Source: Polyangium fumosum
Lineage (GTDB): Bacteria > Myxococcota_A > Polyangia > Polyangiales > Polyangiaceae
Assembly (NCBI RefSeq): GCF_005144585.1
Contig: NZ_SSMQ01000002.1
Span: 1 to 64,000 of the forward strand
Length of the DNA: 64,000 bases
Reading direction: 5' to 3'
Shown here piece by piece: positions 1 to 9,065 of the stretch. The stretch's first letter is position 1, and each line of letters starts with the position of its first letter. The notes under the pieces are model-generated. The model saw only the letters and a list, made by a program, of their open reading frames with translations, did not search any database and was not told the DNA's origin. The translations under genes were made by a program, and so were the position numbers.

Positions 1-2475
1 GCGACCCCGCGCCTCGTGCAGAATCGCAAGGCGGCCGCGGCAGGGAAGAAGGGGAATGGGGGGAAGAAGGGGAATGGGGGGAAGAAGAGGGAGGTGGTGA
101 AGAAGGCGGCGCCGCGGCCGACGGTGGAGGTGACGGTGCGGTGGTTGTCGCGGGAGGGGGTGTTCGAGGGGGAGGCGACGGCGACAGGGTTGCGGTTTGT
201 CCCGCCGCTGGAGGGGATGGGGGTGGTGGACGCGCGGGGGTCGGCGCGGGGGGTGGAGATTGTTTGGTATGAGAGTGCCAAACCGGTGGGGGCGAGGAAG
301 GTGGCGGGGATGGGGTGGGCCGCCGTGGGTGGGGGGGTGATTGGCGCGGATGGGAGGTTCGAGGCGAAGAGTCGGTCGAAGGTGGTGGAGGGGGAGCTGG
401 AATGGGGGGCGTTGAAGGGGTTTTATGCGCCTCGGTTGGTGGGCGGGGCGCAGGTGGGGCTGTTGACGCAGCCAGTGGCGAGGGGCGGGAGCTGTGAGGT
501 GAGCTGGTTCGGGGGGACGGGGGCGAAGCTCGGGCGGGGGGCGTGTGCGGTGGATCCGGGGGCGGGCGCGGGTTTGGAGAAGATTCTGGAGGCGGAGCCC
601 CGGCGGATGGAGGGGCAGGGGCGCAATGATGTGGGGCTCGTGGTGTGGGCCGGGGAGCGGGCGTTTTTTACGACGCGTGATGGGCGCGGGCTCCGGTCGG
701 CCGGGCGGGATGGGGTTTGGCGGGAGGAGGGGGCGGCGTTTCCGGCGCGGCGGGGGCGGGTGCATTGGGCGCGGGTTTGGCCGGATGGAACGGGGGTGGC
801 GCTGGCCGGGGGGCGGGTGCGGGTGCTGGAAGGGGATCAGGTGCGGGAGGGTTTGTCGAAGGAGGAGATTTTTGCGGGCGGGCGGGGCGCGGGGGCCGTG
901 GCGGGGATCGGGAAGGTCGGGGGCGCGGTGTGGGTGGCGCGGGGGGATGTGGGGCGGGTGGCGCCGGCGGGTGGGACGGCAGAGGTTTGGCGGGGACGGG
1001 TTTGGCCGGAGGGGGCGGCGCTGGTCGGGGGGAAAGGGAGGGGGATGTTGATGGAGCTGTCCGGGGGGCGGCTGCATGTGGCGGGGCTTTTGGAGGAGGG
1101 GAAGGTGGGGGCGCCGGCGCTGTCGGATGGGCGGGCCCGGAGCGCGGCCTCGCCGGTTCGGCCAGGGTTTGCCGCGGTGGAGCGGGGCGCGGGTGGGGCG
1201 ATCGTGGCGGGCGTGGGGGTGGGCTCGGACGAGGAGGTGGTGGCGTTCGTGGTGGACGGGGCCGGGCGGCTCGGTCCGGTGGCGAAGACGTCCCTGAAGG
1301 TGCGGGCCGGGGAGCTGGGGGTGCGTTTGTCAGGGCTGCCCGGAGGCGGGGCGCTTTTGTCGGACGAGGGGCGGCGGTTTGTGGTTTGGCTGGACGAGGA
1401 GGGGCGTGAGGTCGGGGCGGCGGCTTGGCCGGAAGGGGTGGCGGCAGCGGTTTGTCAGGACGGGTCGGCGGGGCCGCGGTTTTATCCGTCGGGGAAGCCG
1501 GGCGCGTTCGTCGAGGTGGAGGCGCTGGCAGCGCCGGGGACGTGCGTGGTGGGGGAGCCCGGGTGGACGACGGACGGGTCGTTGCGGTGGTTCGGGACGC
1601 GCGCGGAGGGGCGGGACGTGGTGCCGGAAGCCGGCGTGGTGCGGGGGCTCGGGGCGGCTGTGGAGCGGGCCGGCGGGGAGGACGCGGAGGAGGTCGAGGA
1701 GGTCAAGGCGACGGCGCCGCGGCCGTGTCCGCCAGAGATGGTGCTCGTGCAGGGAAAGCTCTGCGTGGATCGGTTCGAGGCGACGCTGGTGGACACGGCG
1801 AGCGGGGAGGAGCTTTCGCCGGATTTCCCGGTGACGCCGAATTTGATGGAGATCACGCTGGGGGATTGGTCGACGGGGCGGAGCCGCGTGGGCGGGGTGC
1901 ACGCGCGGGCCATGCCGCTGCCGTTTTTGCCAGGGTGGCAGCGGGGGCAAAAGCTCAACGTGGTGGCGGTGCCGCGGCGATTGGCCCGGCCAAACGGGTA
2001 TTTGACGGGGCTCGTGGCGGAGAGCGCCTGCGCGGCGGCGGGCAAGCGGCTGTGTACGCTGCCGGAGTTCGTGATGGCTTGCCGGGGGCAGGACGATACG
2101 CCATTTCCGTACGGGGATACGTACGTGGAGGGGGTGTGCAACGTGTTCCGGGAGGCGCACCCGGCGGCGATTCTGCATGACAATGCGTCGATCGGGCATC
2201 TCGATCCACGATTGAACCACGTGCGCGCCGGGGAGGCGCCGCTGTTCCGGAGGACGGGCGCGACGCCTGCATGCCGGAGCCGATGGGGGAACGATGCGAT
2301 TTACGATATGGTCGGGAACCTCGACGAGTGGGTCGACGAAGGAAGCGGGGCGTTCGCGGGCGGGTTTTACGCGCGGTCCACGCGGTCGGGCTGCGACGCG
2401 GTGGTGACGGCCCATCCGCGGAGCTACCTCGATTATTCGACCGGGGCGCGGTGCTGCAAGGACGCGGCGCCCTGA
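1..2475 (+). CDS. FGE-sulfatase-domain protein, 5' end probably outside window
   Basis: The frame is open to the window edge. The first usable start inside is GTG at 16 (819 aa from there), so the N-terminus may be missing. Numbering from that GTG, residues 1-35 are a Lys/Gly linker coded by an 18-base direct repeat. Residues about 40-560 match nothing I recognise; their regularly spaced short Gly/Trp strands would suit a beta-propeller (inference). Residues about 575-819 carry FGE/SUMF1-type landmarks: CPPEMVLV, CVDRFEA, ACAAAGKRLCTLPEF, MVGNLDEWV and a terminal GARCC. Many myxobacterial proteins of this family are probably structural or binding proteins rather than enzymes, and I see no evidence for formylglycine-generating activity. 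The coding strand is strikingly G-rich, with many GGG codons, unlike its neighbours. Confidence 0.75.
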   Translation, partial: ATPRLVQNRKAAAAGKKGNGGKKGNGGKKREVVKKAAPRPTVEVTVRWLSREGVFEGEATATGLRFVPPLEGMGVVDARGSARGVEIVWYESAKPVGARKVAGMGWAAVGGGVIGADGRFEAKSRSKVVEGELEWGALKGFYAPRLVGGAQVGLLTQPVARGGSCEVSWFGGTGAKLGRGACAVDPGAGAGLEKILEAEPRRMEGQGRNDVGLVVWAGERAFFTTRDGRGLRSAGRDGVWREEGAAFPARRGRVHWARVWPDGTGVALAGGRVRVLEGDQVREGLSKEEIFAGGRGAGAVAGIGKVGGAVWVARGDVGRVAPAGGTAEVWRGRVWPEGAALVGGKGRGMLMELSGGRLHVAGLLEEGKVGAPALSDGRARSAASPVRPGFAAVERGAGGAIVAGVGVGSDEEVVAFVVDGAGRLGPVAKTSLKVRAGELGVRLSGLPGGGALLSDEGRRFVVWLDEEGREVGAAAWPEGVAAAVCQDGSAGPRFYPSGKPGAFVEVEALAAPGTCVVGEPGWTTDGSLRWFGTRAEGRDVVPEAGVVRGLGAAVERAGGEDAEEVEEVKATAPRPCPPEMVLVQGKLCVDRFEATLVDTASGEELSPDFPVTPNLMEITLGDWSTGRSRVGGVHARAMPLPFLPGWQRGQKLNVVAVPRRLARPNGYLTGLVAESACAAAGKRLCTLPEFVMACRGQDDTPFPYGDTYVEGVCNVFREAHPAAILHDNASIGHLDPRLNHVRAGEAPLFRRTGATPACRSRWGNDAIYDMVGNLDEWVDEGSGAFAGGFYARSTRSGCDAVVTAHPRSYLDYSTGARCCKDAAP
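45..90 (+). repeat. 18-base direct repeat coding a Gly-Lys-Lys linker
   Basis: The unit gggaagaaggggaatggg occurs twice, followed by a partial third copy (gggaagaag). It codes GKKGNG-type repeats in the first gene's linker. The long G runs could form G-quadruplexes (inference). Confidence 0.7.
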
Positions 2476-2484
2476 GGCGGGCGG

Positions 2485-2928
2485 CTAGCCCGGAATGGAA
2501 GCCCTGCGTTTGCCGGCGATCGTCTCGGTCCGGGTCCGCTCGAACTTGGGGCGGTCGGCATAGACCTTGATCCGGCCGCCGAGCGCGACGTTCGCGACCG
2601 AGACGCCCATCGCCACGATACGCGACTTCACCAGGACGTGCGCGTCTCCCTGCTTCGGGTGCTCCTGCGCCCAGCGCACGAACTCCTGCCGCACGATGCT
2701 GTCGTAGCCCGTCACGAGCTCCCAATCGTGGAAGACCTCGATGTCGCCCAGCGTGTGCGACGCGAGGCGGTCGAACGCGCGCATCACATGCAGCGCGCAG
2801 TCGAGGTCCGCGTGCCCCGAGACGCGGGTGAAAAACACGCCGAACGCAGGGCTCGTCATGAGGAGATCCCAAGCGTCCGTCTTCCAGGACTCTTTCCATT
2901 GCCCACGATCGGACAGGACGTCGGCCAT
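2485..2928 (-). CDS. hypothetical protein, possibly STAS/SpoIIAA-like
   Basis: A 147-aa soluble protein with an ATG start at 2928. It has no signal peptide or membrane segment. The central part (FHDWELVTGYDS, then VKSRIVAMGVSVANVAL) resembles small myxobacterial proteins with a SpoIIAA/STAS-like alpha/beta layout, in which an FxDW...YDS segment precedes a hydrophobic strand and helix. That resemblance is recollection of a pattern, not a search result, and no catalytic residue is recognised. It converges on the first gene (9-base gap) and diverges from the lipoprotein gene at 3051. Confidence 0.6.
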   Translation of the reverse strand: MADVLSDRGQWKESWKTDAWDLLMTSPAFGVFFTRVSGHADLDCALHVMRAFDRLASHTLGDIEVFHDWELVTGYDSIVRQEFVRWAQEHPKQGDAHVLVKSRIVAMGVSVANVALGGRIKVYADRPKFERTRTETIAGKRRASIPG

Positions 2929-3050
2929 GCTTCCTCATGGTGAGCATGGAACTCGAAAGGACGGAAGGGGGATCGAGACGTGGTACGCCGCGCGGATACG
3001 CGTGTAAGCTCACGCCGCGGGCGCCGTTCTCCCGCACCGAAAGGACCGCC

Positions 3051-3857
3051 ATGCCCCGCCTCGCCCCTCTCGCCCTCTGCGCCCTCGCCGCCCTCACGGG
3101 CTGCGGGGTCAGCTACACGCCCGCGCGAAATACGAATTTCGAGATGGATCGCGAGGCAGATATCGACGACGAGGACATCCGCAAGGCGTTCGAAGCCCGG
3201 CCCCAGATGCCCGCCGGCGCGATCCGGCTCGCCTATTACACGCTCGATCCGGAGGTCGCCGGAGACCTGGAAAGAGCGTTCGGCAGGCTGCCCGGCGTCA
3301 CCAGCATCTATCGTATCCCGTCCTTGCTCGTCACCGGCCAGCGGCGGGTCTCCGAAGGGAATGGGAATGGGTATCCCTACGGACCGCCGGCCGAGATCTC
3401 GTTGAAAAAGCTCCGCTTGCTGGCCGCCCGCGCGAACACCGACGTTCTCGTCATCGTTGACCACGGCTACCGCAACCTGGGCGCCAATCCCCTCGTGGCC
3501 ACGACCGCGCTGCTTTTGCCCGTACTCTTCGTGCCGTTCATCGATACCGAGGTGAAAGGGTACGTCGAGGCGTTCGTCGTGGACGTGCGGAATGGATACC
3601 TCTACGGCCACGTCTCCGAGGAGGATACACGCGGAGAGCCGTACGCGACGATCTACGCGAAGAGCGCCAAGGACTACGCCGACGAGCAATGGATCGATCT
3701 GCAGCAATCGCTGCAAAAGCAGCTCGCGAAGCTCGTCGAGGACGAGCGGGCCCGCAAACCCACGCCGAGCGCGCCCCCTCCCCCGCCCCCGCCCGACCCC
3801 GCAGGCCCGCTCACCGCACCCCCGGCCGCGCCGCCCGGGACGGCCTCCGAGCCTTAA
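3051..3857 (+). CDS. lipoprotein of unknown function
   Basis: A 268-aa protein. The ATG at 3051 is chosen because it begins a clean lipoprotein signal (MPRLAPLALCALAALTGCG, lipobox LTGC); the frame is open further upstream but without signal-peptide character. The mature part is acidic at first (DREADIDDEDIRKAF). A hydrophobic stretch near residues 148-168 (TTALLLPVLFVPF) could insert in a membrane or pack as a hairpin. The last 40 residues are a Pro-rich tail. The likely location is the periplasm or the inner face of the outer membrane. The family is not recognised. Confidence 0.65.
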   Translation: MPRLAPLALCALAALTGCGVSYTPARNTNFEMDREADIDDEDIRKAFEARPQMPAGAIRLAYYTLDPEVAGDLERAFGRLPGVTSIYRIPSLLVTGQRRVSEGNGNGYPYGPPAEISLKKLRLLAARANTDVLVIVDHGYRNLGANPLVATTALLLPVLFVPFIDTEVKGYVEAFVVDVRNGYLYGHVSEEDTRGEPYATIYAKSAKDYADEQWIDLQQSLQKQLAKLVEDERARKPTPSAPPPPPPPDPAGPLTAPPAAPPGTASEP

Positions 3858-3910
3858 TATGTCGGTCTTGCCCGATTGACGAGGCTGGCCGGTCGGGTCA
3901 CACCCGAGGG

Positions 3911-4096
3911 ATGCGATCCGTCATCTGCAATGGCCTCCTCCTCGCCGCCCTGACGCTCGCCGCCGCCTGCCGCGAGCCATTGCCCAAGGACAAACCGCCC
4001 AGCACGCCCACGGGTCCGATCGCCACCGCCACGAACGGAGCGCCCGGGACGCCCGCGCCGGACGGGACGCCCGCGCCCGCGCCCAAGTCGGATTAA
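3911..4096 (+). CDS. small lipoprotein, 61 aa
   Basis: An ATG at 3911 opens a 61-aa frame with a lipoprotein signal (MRSVICNGLLLAALTLAAAC, lipobox LAAAC). A Pro/Thr/Ala-rich low-complexity tail follows. The function is unknown. It follows the lipoprotein gene at 3051 by 53 bases and may be cotranscribed. Its TAA stop interlocks with the stop of the convergent gene on the other strand in the 4-base palindrome ttaa (4093-4096). Confidence 0.55.
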   Translation: MRSVICNGLLLAALTLAAACREPLPKDKPPSTPTGPIATATNGAPGTPAPDGTPAPAPKSD

Positions 4097-5148
4097 CGCT
4101 TCTTCTTGCGGGGCTTCTTCTCCACCCCGAGCGCGTCCATGCAGCAGCGGAATCCCGTCGAATAGTCGTGGTAGGTCGGCTCGTGGGCGATCGTGGTGAA
4201 CGCGCAGCCCGGGCCGTGCTCCAGGGTGGTGCTGAAAAACCCGCCCATGAAGATGCCGTTTCCCACTCTCCAGGGCTGCTTCTTTCGCTCGACCTCGTCC
4301 CGCAAAAGGACGTCTTCGATATCGGAGCCGACGGCGTCGCTCACCCATTCGTGGAGGTTGCCGACCATGTCGAAGGCGCCCTCGTCGCTGCCGCAGGTCT
4401 CGTATTCGCCCGACTTGGCGAGGAACCCCGGCTCGCGGTCGAGCTTCGGGTCGTTGAAGACCTCGTACGTCCAGGCGCCGCGGCTCCGGCCGTAAAATTT
4501 TTCGAGGAGGTGGAGCTTGCCGGTATTGCAGGCGCCGCGCTGGCCCTTGTTGCCGTACGGATACCGGTAGCCCTTGCCGCCCTTGCAGGCCCGCGTCCAT
4601 TCGGCGCGGCTGCAGAGGCGCTTGCCCGCGTGCGCGCAAGCCTCGGCCGCCTCGACGCGGCTGATGTACGCCTGCGGGTAGAAGCCCGCTCCGCTCATGG
4701 CGAGGTAAAACGTACCCTTTTCAGGGCGATCATAATGGGGCCACGGCGTCACCACGCCGTCCACGGTCTTCGTGGCAAGGTGCGCCTCCCAGCGATCGAC
4801 GCAAGCGCGGCCGGACTTGATCATCTCGGGAGGACAAACCGGCGGCGGTCCCGCATCCACCTCCGCATCCGCTCCCGCGTCCGCAATCGCTGCCGGGTCC
4901 GCGTCCGCCTCGGCATCCGCTCCCCCTTCCGCCTCCGCGTCCGCTCCCGCTCCTGCTTCCGCGACCGCCTCCACGACGGCCTCCGCGACCACGGGCAACG
5001 TGGACCTCGCCGGAGCGGCCTCCGTGGTGCTCGGCACGGCGTCCACGCCGGTCGGTTGGGCCTCGAAGGAGCTGCATGCGGCGAGGTAGCCCGCAGCGGT
5101 CGAGGTGAGGGCGGCGACGAGCAAGGCAGGGCGAGGATCGAGGCGCAT
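4093..5148 (-). CDS. FGE-sulfatase-domain lipoprotein
   Basis: A 351-aa protein starting at the ATG at 5148; the upstream TTG at 5157 is less likely. The signal ends in lipobox LAACSS (residues about 24-29). Residues about 35-105 are an Ala/Asp/Glu low-complexity spacer coded by degenerate GCATCC/GCGTCC hexamers. The rest is an FGE-like domain: CPPEMIKSGRACVDRWEAH, ACAHAGKRLCSRAEWTRAC, YPYGNKGQRGACNTG, FDMVGNLHEWVSD and a terminal TGFRCC. It resembles the C-terminus of the first gene in the window, down to the SYLDYSTG/TYHDYSTG motif, so the two are probably paralogues. It is likely surface or periplasmic, and no enzymatic role is shown. Confidence 0.8.
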   Translation of the reverse strand: MRLDPRPALLVAALTSTAAGYLAACSSFEAQPTGVDAVPSTTEAAPARSTLPVVAEAVVEAVAEAGAGADAEAEGGADAEADADPAAIADAGADAEVDAGPPPVCPPEMIKSGRACVDRWEAHLATKTVDGVVTPWPHYDRPEKGTFYLAMSGAGFYPQAYISRVEAAEACAHAGKRLCSRAEWTRACKGGKGYRYPYGNKGQRGACNTGKLHLLEKFYGRSRGAWTYEVFNDPKLDREPGFLAKSGEYETCGSDEGAFDMVGNLHEWVSDAVGSDIEDVLLRDEVERKKQPWRVGNGIFMGGFFSTTLEHGPGCAFTTIAHEPTYHDYSTGFRCCMDALGVEKKPRKKKR

Positions 5149-5193
5149 GGAAAGCAAAAGCCGGAACGCACGAGGCCCGGGCGGGCCTTTCCA

Positions 5194-6816
5194 CTACCGT
5201 TCTTCTTCGTATTTGAGCTCGTAGTCCCCGACCCCGATCACGTCCCCAGGCTTGAGCGCCGCCGGCGCCGTGAGCTTCTTGCCATTGACGAACGTGCCGC
5301 TGCCGCCCCCGAGGTCGGTCAGGTAAAACTTGCCGTCCTGGCCCACGATCGAGCAATGCTCCCGCGACACGTCGTTGCCTTCGAGGCGGATCTGCGCCTG
5401 GTTCGTCTGGCCCATCGTGATCGTCGTACCTTCGAGGCGATACCCGTCCTTCGGGCCCTGGCCCTTCACGACGAGCAGGCGAGCGCGGGGGAGGTTCCCG
5501 GCGACCGTGGCCATGGCGCGGCGGCTGAGGGGGCCCGCCTGGCTCGCCCCCGCGCGGCGCGAGGCCGCAGCGGCGCGGCCCGCCTGGGCCTTGCGGAAGA
5601 GGCGATACGCCGCAGGGTTCGGCTTCTTCGCGAGCACCTCCGCCTCCTCCGCGAGCTGCGCGATCGTCTCGCCGAGCGGCGTGCCGTCCTCCGCTTGGAG
5701 ATCGGCCTCCGCGCGCATGCCCTCCACCGCGCGCCGGAGCAGCGCCGCCGCCGGCTCGAACGAGCTCTGATCGGCGAGCACACGCGCCGCGGTGCGCGCC
5801 TCCTCCGCGAGCGCGACGAGCACACGCGCGCGCGCCGCAGGGTCGCGCTCGGGAGGGCCGGGCTGCACGTCGACCCCGATCACGCGCTCGAGGACGTGGA
5901 CGTCCGTCGCGCCGGGGCGGCGATGCGCGAGGCGCGTCTTCACGACCTCGAAGGCCCCGTGCACCGAGGCGCCGGGCTCGATCACGAGCTCGATGACCAG
6001 CGACGCGCGTTCGCCCGGCTGGAGGTCCGGCATCTCCACGCGCGCCGCGCCCATGGTCTTGCGCACGCGTACGTCGCCCGCGATGCGGATGATGTCGACG
6101 CCGCGCGCGGGCGAAACATCGACCGACACGCCCTCCGCGACCGCGTCGCCCGTCGCGCCCACGGCCAGCGCGAGCTCGGTCGCGCAGAGCGCTGGATCCC
6201 GCACGTAATAATACTGGCCGCCGCCCGCGACCGCGATGCGCCGCAGGATGTCCTCGTTGTGCTCCTCGCCGTAGCCGAGCGTGGAGACCGCCGCGTCCGC
6301 GCGAAACGAGGCCGCGATCTCGGCGAGCGCCTCGGGGCGCCGATCCCCGAGCGTCGGATCGCCGTCGCTGAGCAGGAGGATGCCCCGTCGCTCCGCGGGC
6401 ACGCGGGGTCCGAGCGCGCTGCGGCTCACGCGCAGACCACTCTCCATGTCGGTGCCGCCCTCGGGATCGATGCGACGCAAGCTACCCGCGAGCCTGCGGC
6501 GCGCGGCCGCGTCGAGCTGTTCGAGCTCCGCGACGACCTCCGCGCCTTCGGAGAACGAGACGATCCCCACGCGATCGGTGGGATCGAGCAGCTCCACCAT
6601 CCGCTCGATGGAACGGACGACCTGCTCCATCGGCTGGCCCCACATCGACGCGGAGACGTCGATCGCGAACACGAGCGCGAGCGGCGGTCGCTCGTGCCGT
6701 TCGTCCTCGGGGAGCGCGGCCGAGACCTCGACGACGAGGTGCGCGCGCTGCGGGGCGGCCGGAGCGACACTCCGGACGTCGAGCGCGAGCGAAAGATCGA
6801 GGGCAGGACCGGGCAT
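5194..6816 (-). CDS. VWA domain and FHA domain protein
   Basis: A 540-aa protein with an ATG start at 6816. Residues about 45-210 are a von Willebrand A domain with MIDAS motif DVSAS and downstream Thr and Asp (GGTDMESG, LSDGDPTLGD). The middle resembles the C-terminal part of bacterial VWA/Mg-chelatase-like proteins and includes an Arg/Ala-rich helical segment. Residues about 450-540 are a forkhead-associated domain (VSREHCSIV, LGGGSGTFVNGKKL, GDVIGVGDYELKY), which binds phosphothreonine peptides. There is no signal peptide, so it is probably cytoplasmic. A phosphothreonine reader fits a genome rich in Ser/Thr kinases; the partner is unknown. Confidence 0.88.
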   Translation of the reverse strand: MPGPALDLSLALDVRSVAPAAPQRAHLVVEVSAALPEDERHERPPLALVFAIDVSASMWGQPMEQVVRSIERMVELLDPTDRVGIVSFSEGAEVVAELEQLDAAARRRLAGSLRRIDPEGGTDMESGLRVSRSALGPRVPAERRGILLLSDGDPTLGDRRPEALAEIAASFRADAAVSTLGYGEEHNEDILRRIAVAGGGQYYYVRDPALCATELALAVGATGDAVAEGVSVDVSPARGVDIIRIAGDVRVRKTMGAARVEMPDLQPGERASLVIELVIEPGASVHGAFEVVKTRLAHRRPGATDVHVLERVIGVDVQPGPPERDPAARARVLVALAEEARTAARVLADQSSFEPAAALLRRAVEGMRAEADLQAEDGTPLGETIAQLAEEAEVLAKKPNPAAYRLFRKAQAGRAAAASRRAGASQAGPLSRRAMATVAGNLPRARLLVVKGQGPKDGYRLEGTTITMGQTNQAQIRLEGNDVSREHCSIVGQDGKFYLTDLGGGSGTFVNGKKLTAPAALKPGDVIGVGDYELKYEEER

Positions 6817-7157
6817 GCGCCCCCAAGAATACCCGGCAGAGGCCCAGGCGCGAGTCGAGATCGTTTGGGTGCTGCCAAATGAGGCACAAGCGGGACGGAG
6901 CGCCGCACCGTCAACGCGTCACCGGAACGAGGGTACGGCCGACCATAACACTGCGATGACGGCGAAAGCGTGAGCGGGCCCGGTGGGCGGGCGTCCTGCA
7001 TCGCAGAAGCCGTTTATTTCGGCCGTAGAGCGGGTTGACCGGATGAGGAGCCTCGGACTAAGACACCCGCCCCGCGATCGCGTGAAGGGATCGCTCGAAT
7101 GACCGTGACCGGTTTCCCCGGGGGGCACCGGTTTTCTTTGGTTCAAGCGGCGGTGAG
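6817..7157. other. divergent intergenic region, 341 bases
   Basis: It separates the VWA-FHA gene (minus strand) from the NYN gene (plus strand), so it must hold both promoters. I see no tRNA or convincing small ORF. The only clear structure is the inverted repeat at 7108-7132. Confidence 0.5.
7108..7132. promoter_or_regulatory. imperfect inverted repeat before NYN gene
   Basis: ACCGGT arms (7108-7113 and 7127-7132) flank a CCCC/GGGG inner stem, and TTTTCTTT follows. It lies 25 bases upstream of the NYN-gene ATG. It could be an operator, a leader hairpin or a terminator-like element. Confidence 0.35.
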
Positions 7158-8120
7158 ATGCGCGTCTGTATTTTCTTCGACGGCAAGAATTTCCACTCCG
7201 GATGGCGTGACGAGGCCGGAGGTCGGAGGCTCGCGTTTCCAAAGCTCTCGCGCTGGCTGGTCGATCGCGTGGGCGGCTCGTTGCTTTGGGGCGCCTATTA
7301 CTATACCGGCATCGAGATCGGCTCGGCCGCGGTCACCGAAGGGCAGAAGAAGCTCGCGGGCTTCCTCGACATGCTCGAAGTGCAGCCCGGCTTTTTCGTG
7401 AAGCGTTTCCCACGCAAAACGACGATGTTCCAGTGTGCCGCGTGCGGCGCCGAGAACCGGTATACGCAGGAAAAAGAGGTCGACACCTCGATGGTCGCGG
7501 ACATGCTCCGTCTCGCGGCCGTCAACGCGTTCGACGTGCTCGTCCTCGTCTCGGGCGACTCCGATCACGCGCCGGCGGTCGAGGGCGTGCGGCAGCTCGG
7601 CCGCCAGGCCTACGTATCGACCTGGGGGCGCGCAGGGCTGTCGATTCGGCTGCGCAAGGCGGCGTTCGATCACATCGATCTGCTCGAAGGGATCTCGTTT
7701 TTCGAGGATACCGAGGGCTCTGGGCCGCCCGCGCCGCCCGGGCCCGAGCCGCGCTGGGCGAGCGAGGACATTCCCCCCGCCGTGCCGACGCCACCCGCAG
7801 GGTCGGTGCCCCGCGAGGCGATCCACGAGGAGTGCGAGGACCCGCAAAACGGAGACCCGGACGCGGGCGAATCCGCGCCGCCCTCGTACCAGCCGTCGGA
7901 GGACGAGTCGGTGTTCATCGAGGAGTTGCGCGCGGCCGAGCGCAGGCTGCGCAACGGGTACGTCGGGGCGAACTACTTCGTGACGCGCTGGCAATCGAAC
8001 CGGCTCGATCCTTCGCCCGACGCGCGTCGCCGCATGCTCGAGCACCTCGTGACCTCGCGGGTCATCGAGGTCTACCACGCGCCCGACGGAAACGCGGCGA
8101 TCCGGGCGCGCGACGAGTAG
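7158..8120 (+). CDS. NYN-domain (LabA/DUF88-like) putative RNase
   Basis: A 320-aa protein with an ATG at 7158 after a weak purine-rich site. The N-terminal 170 residues form a NYN (PIN-like) nuclease domain. They carry the acidic cluster expected of the family: FFDGKNF (Asp at residue 9), the EVDTSMVADML segment near residues 111-121, and SGDSDHAPAV near 135. A Cys pair (CAACG, about 94-98) could bind metal. Residues 195-245 are a Pro/Glu/Asp linker. The C-terminal 75 residues (FIEELRAAERRLRNGY...VIEVYHA) look like a small winged-helix/OST-HTH-type nucleic-acid-binding module (inference). The family cleaves RNA with divalent metal; the substrate is unknown. Confidence 0.82.
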   Translation: MRVCIFFDGKNFHSGWRDEAGGRRLAFPKLSRWLVDRVGGSLLWGAYYYTGIEIGSAAVTEGQKKLAGFLDMLEVQPGFFVKRFPRKTTMFQCAACGAENRYTQEKEVDTSMVADMLRLAAVNAFDVLVLVSGDSDHAPAVEGVRQLGRQAYVSTWGRAGLSIRLRKAAFDHIDLLEGISFFEDTEGSGPPAPPGPEPRWASEDIPPAVPTPPAGSVPREAIHEECEDPQNGDPDAGESAPPSYQPSEDESVFIEELRAAERRLRNGYVGANYFVTRWQSNRLDPSPDARRRMLEHLVTSRVIEVYHAPDGNAAIRARDE

Positions 8121-8131
8121 GCCCTTTCAGG

Positions 8132-9013
8132 TCAAAGGAAAAGGTCGCCGAGCAGCGGGAGCGCGCCGACGCGCACGTCCCGCGACGCGCGCGTGAGGCG
8201 CTCGGCGAGCGGGCCGAGGCCCACGGCCGGCAAGGCGCGCACGGGCGCGTGCAGCGGCCGAAAGAAATCGTCCCAGTGCGAGAGGAGCACGGCCGCGGGC
8301 GAGACGGCGCGCATCACCCGCTCGGGCAGATCGACCCCGCTGCGCCAGCCCGCCACGCAGAGCAGGAGCAGGTCGACGTGCCGCGGCGCGGGCTCGTCGG
8401 GCAAGAGCTCGGCGCTGCCGAGGTGGACGATCGTGCGGCCGGCGACCTCGATCTCGACGCGGAAGACGGCCCCGCAGCGGTAGCCCTCGGCGCGGACGGG
8501 GACGGCGTCGCAGTCGTCGATGTCGCCGGGGAACGGCACGCGGCCGAGGGCGAAGCGCGAGTGCGCGCTCGGCACGAAGCGCAGGCGGAAGGGGCCGAGC
8601 TCGCGGACGATCGGCGTTTGTCCGGGCGCGCGCTCGACCATGTCGACGCGGGCCTCCGGCACGCCTGCGGCGTGGCAAAGCGCGGCGGCAGAGCGGGAGC
8701 CGAAGACACGGGCGCCGGTGCGCTTGGCGATGGCGGGCACGTCGAGGGCGTGATCGAAGTGCGTGTGGCCGACGATCACCGCGTCCGCGCGGCTGATGTA
8801 GCGACCGATCGCGCCGAGATCCGGGGCGAGCGGGGAGGTGATGCACCGGGTGAGCGAGGCGCGCGTGACGTAGGGGTCGAGCAGGACGACGTGGTCCTCG
8901 CAGGTGATCTCGAAGCCCGCCGTGCCGAGCCAGCGGACCGTGACAGGGGGGCGGCCGGCCGCGCCCCTGAGGACGAGGTCATCCGGCCGGAAAAACAAGC
9001 TCTCGGGGCGCAC
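8132..9013 (-). CDS. MBL-fold metallo-hydrolase
   Basis: A 293-aa protein read from a GTG at 9013. It has the metallo-beta-lactamase fold of the UlaG/RomA-like L-ascorbate-6-phosphate lactonase superfamily: VTVRWLGTAGFEI at the start, metal-binding HTHFDHALD near residues 83-91, a later His in SAHSRF, and a C-terminal LLSHWDDFF His. The reaction cannot be named. It has no signal peptide. The small membrane-protein gene at 9066-9224 is immediately upstream on the same strand. A start codon further downstream is possible. Confidence 0.82.
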   Translation of the reverse strand: MRPESLFFRPDDLVLRGAAGRPPVTVRWLGTAGFEITCEDHVVLLDPYVTRASLTRCITSPLAPDLGAIGRYISRADAVIVGHTHFDHALDVPAIAKRTGARVFGSRSAAALCHAAGVPEARVDMVERAPGQTPIVRELGPFRLRFVPSAHSRFALGRVPFPGDIDDCDAVPVRAEGYRCGAVFRVEIEVAGRTIVHLGSAELLPDEPAPRHVDLLLLCVAGWRSGVDLPERVMRAVSPAAVLLSHWDDFFRPLHAPVRALPAVGLGPLAERLTRASRDVRVGALPLLGDLFL

Positions 9014-9065
9014 GGGCGCGGGTATAGGCCCACGGCGCGGCGCGGGAAAGGTTTTCCTCGTTTCC

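Noticed and set aside
4168-6882. A 904-codon plus-strand frame
   Set aside because: It lies opposite the FGE lipoprotein and VWA-FHA genes; its composition is that of a reverse-complement shadow.
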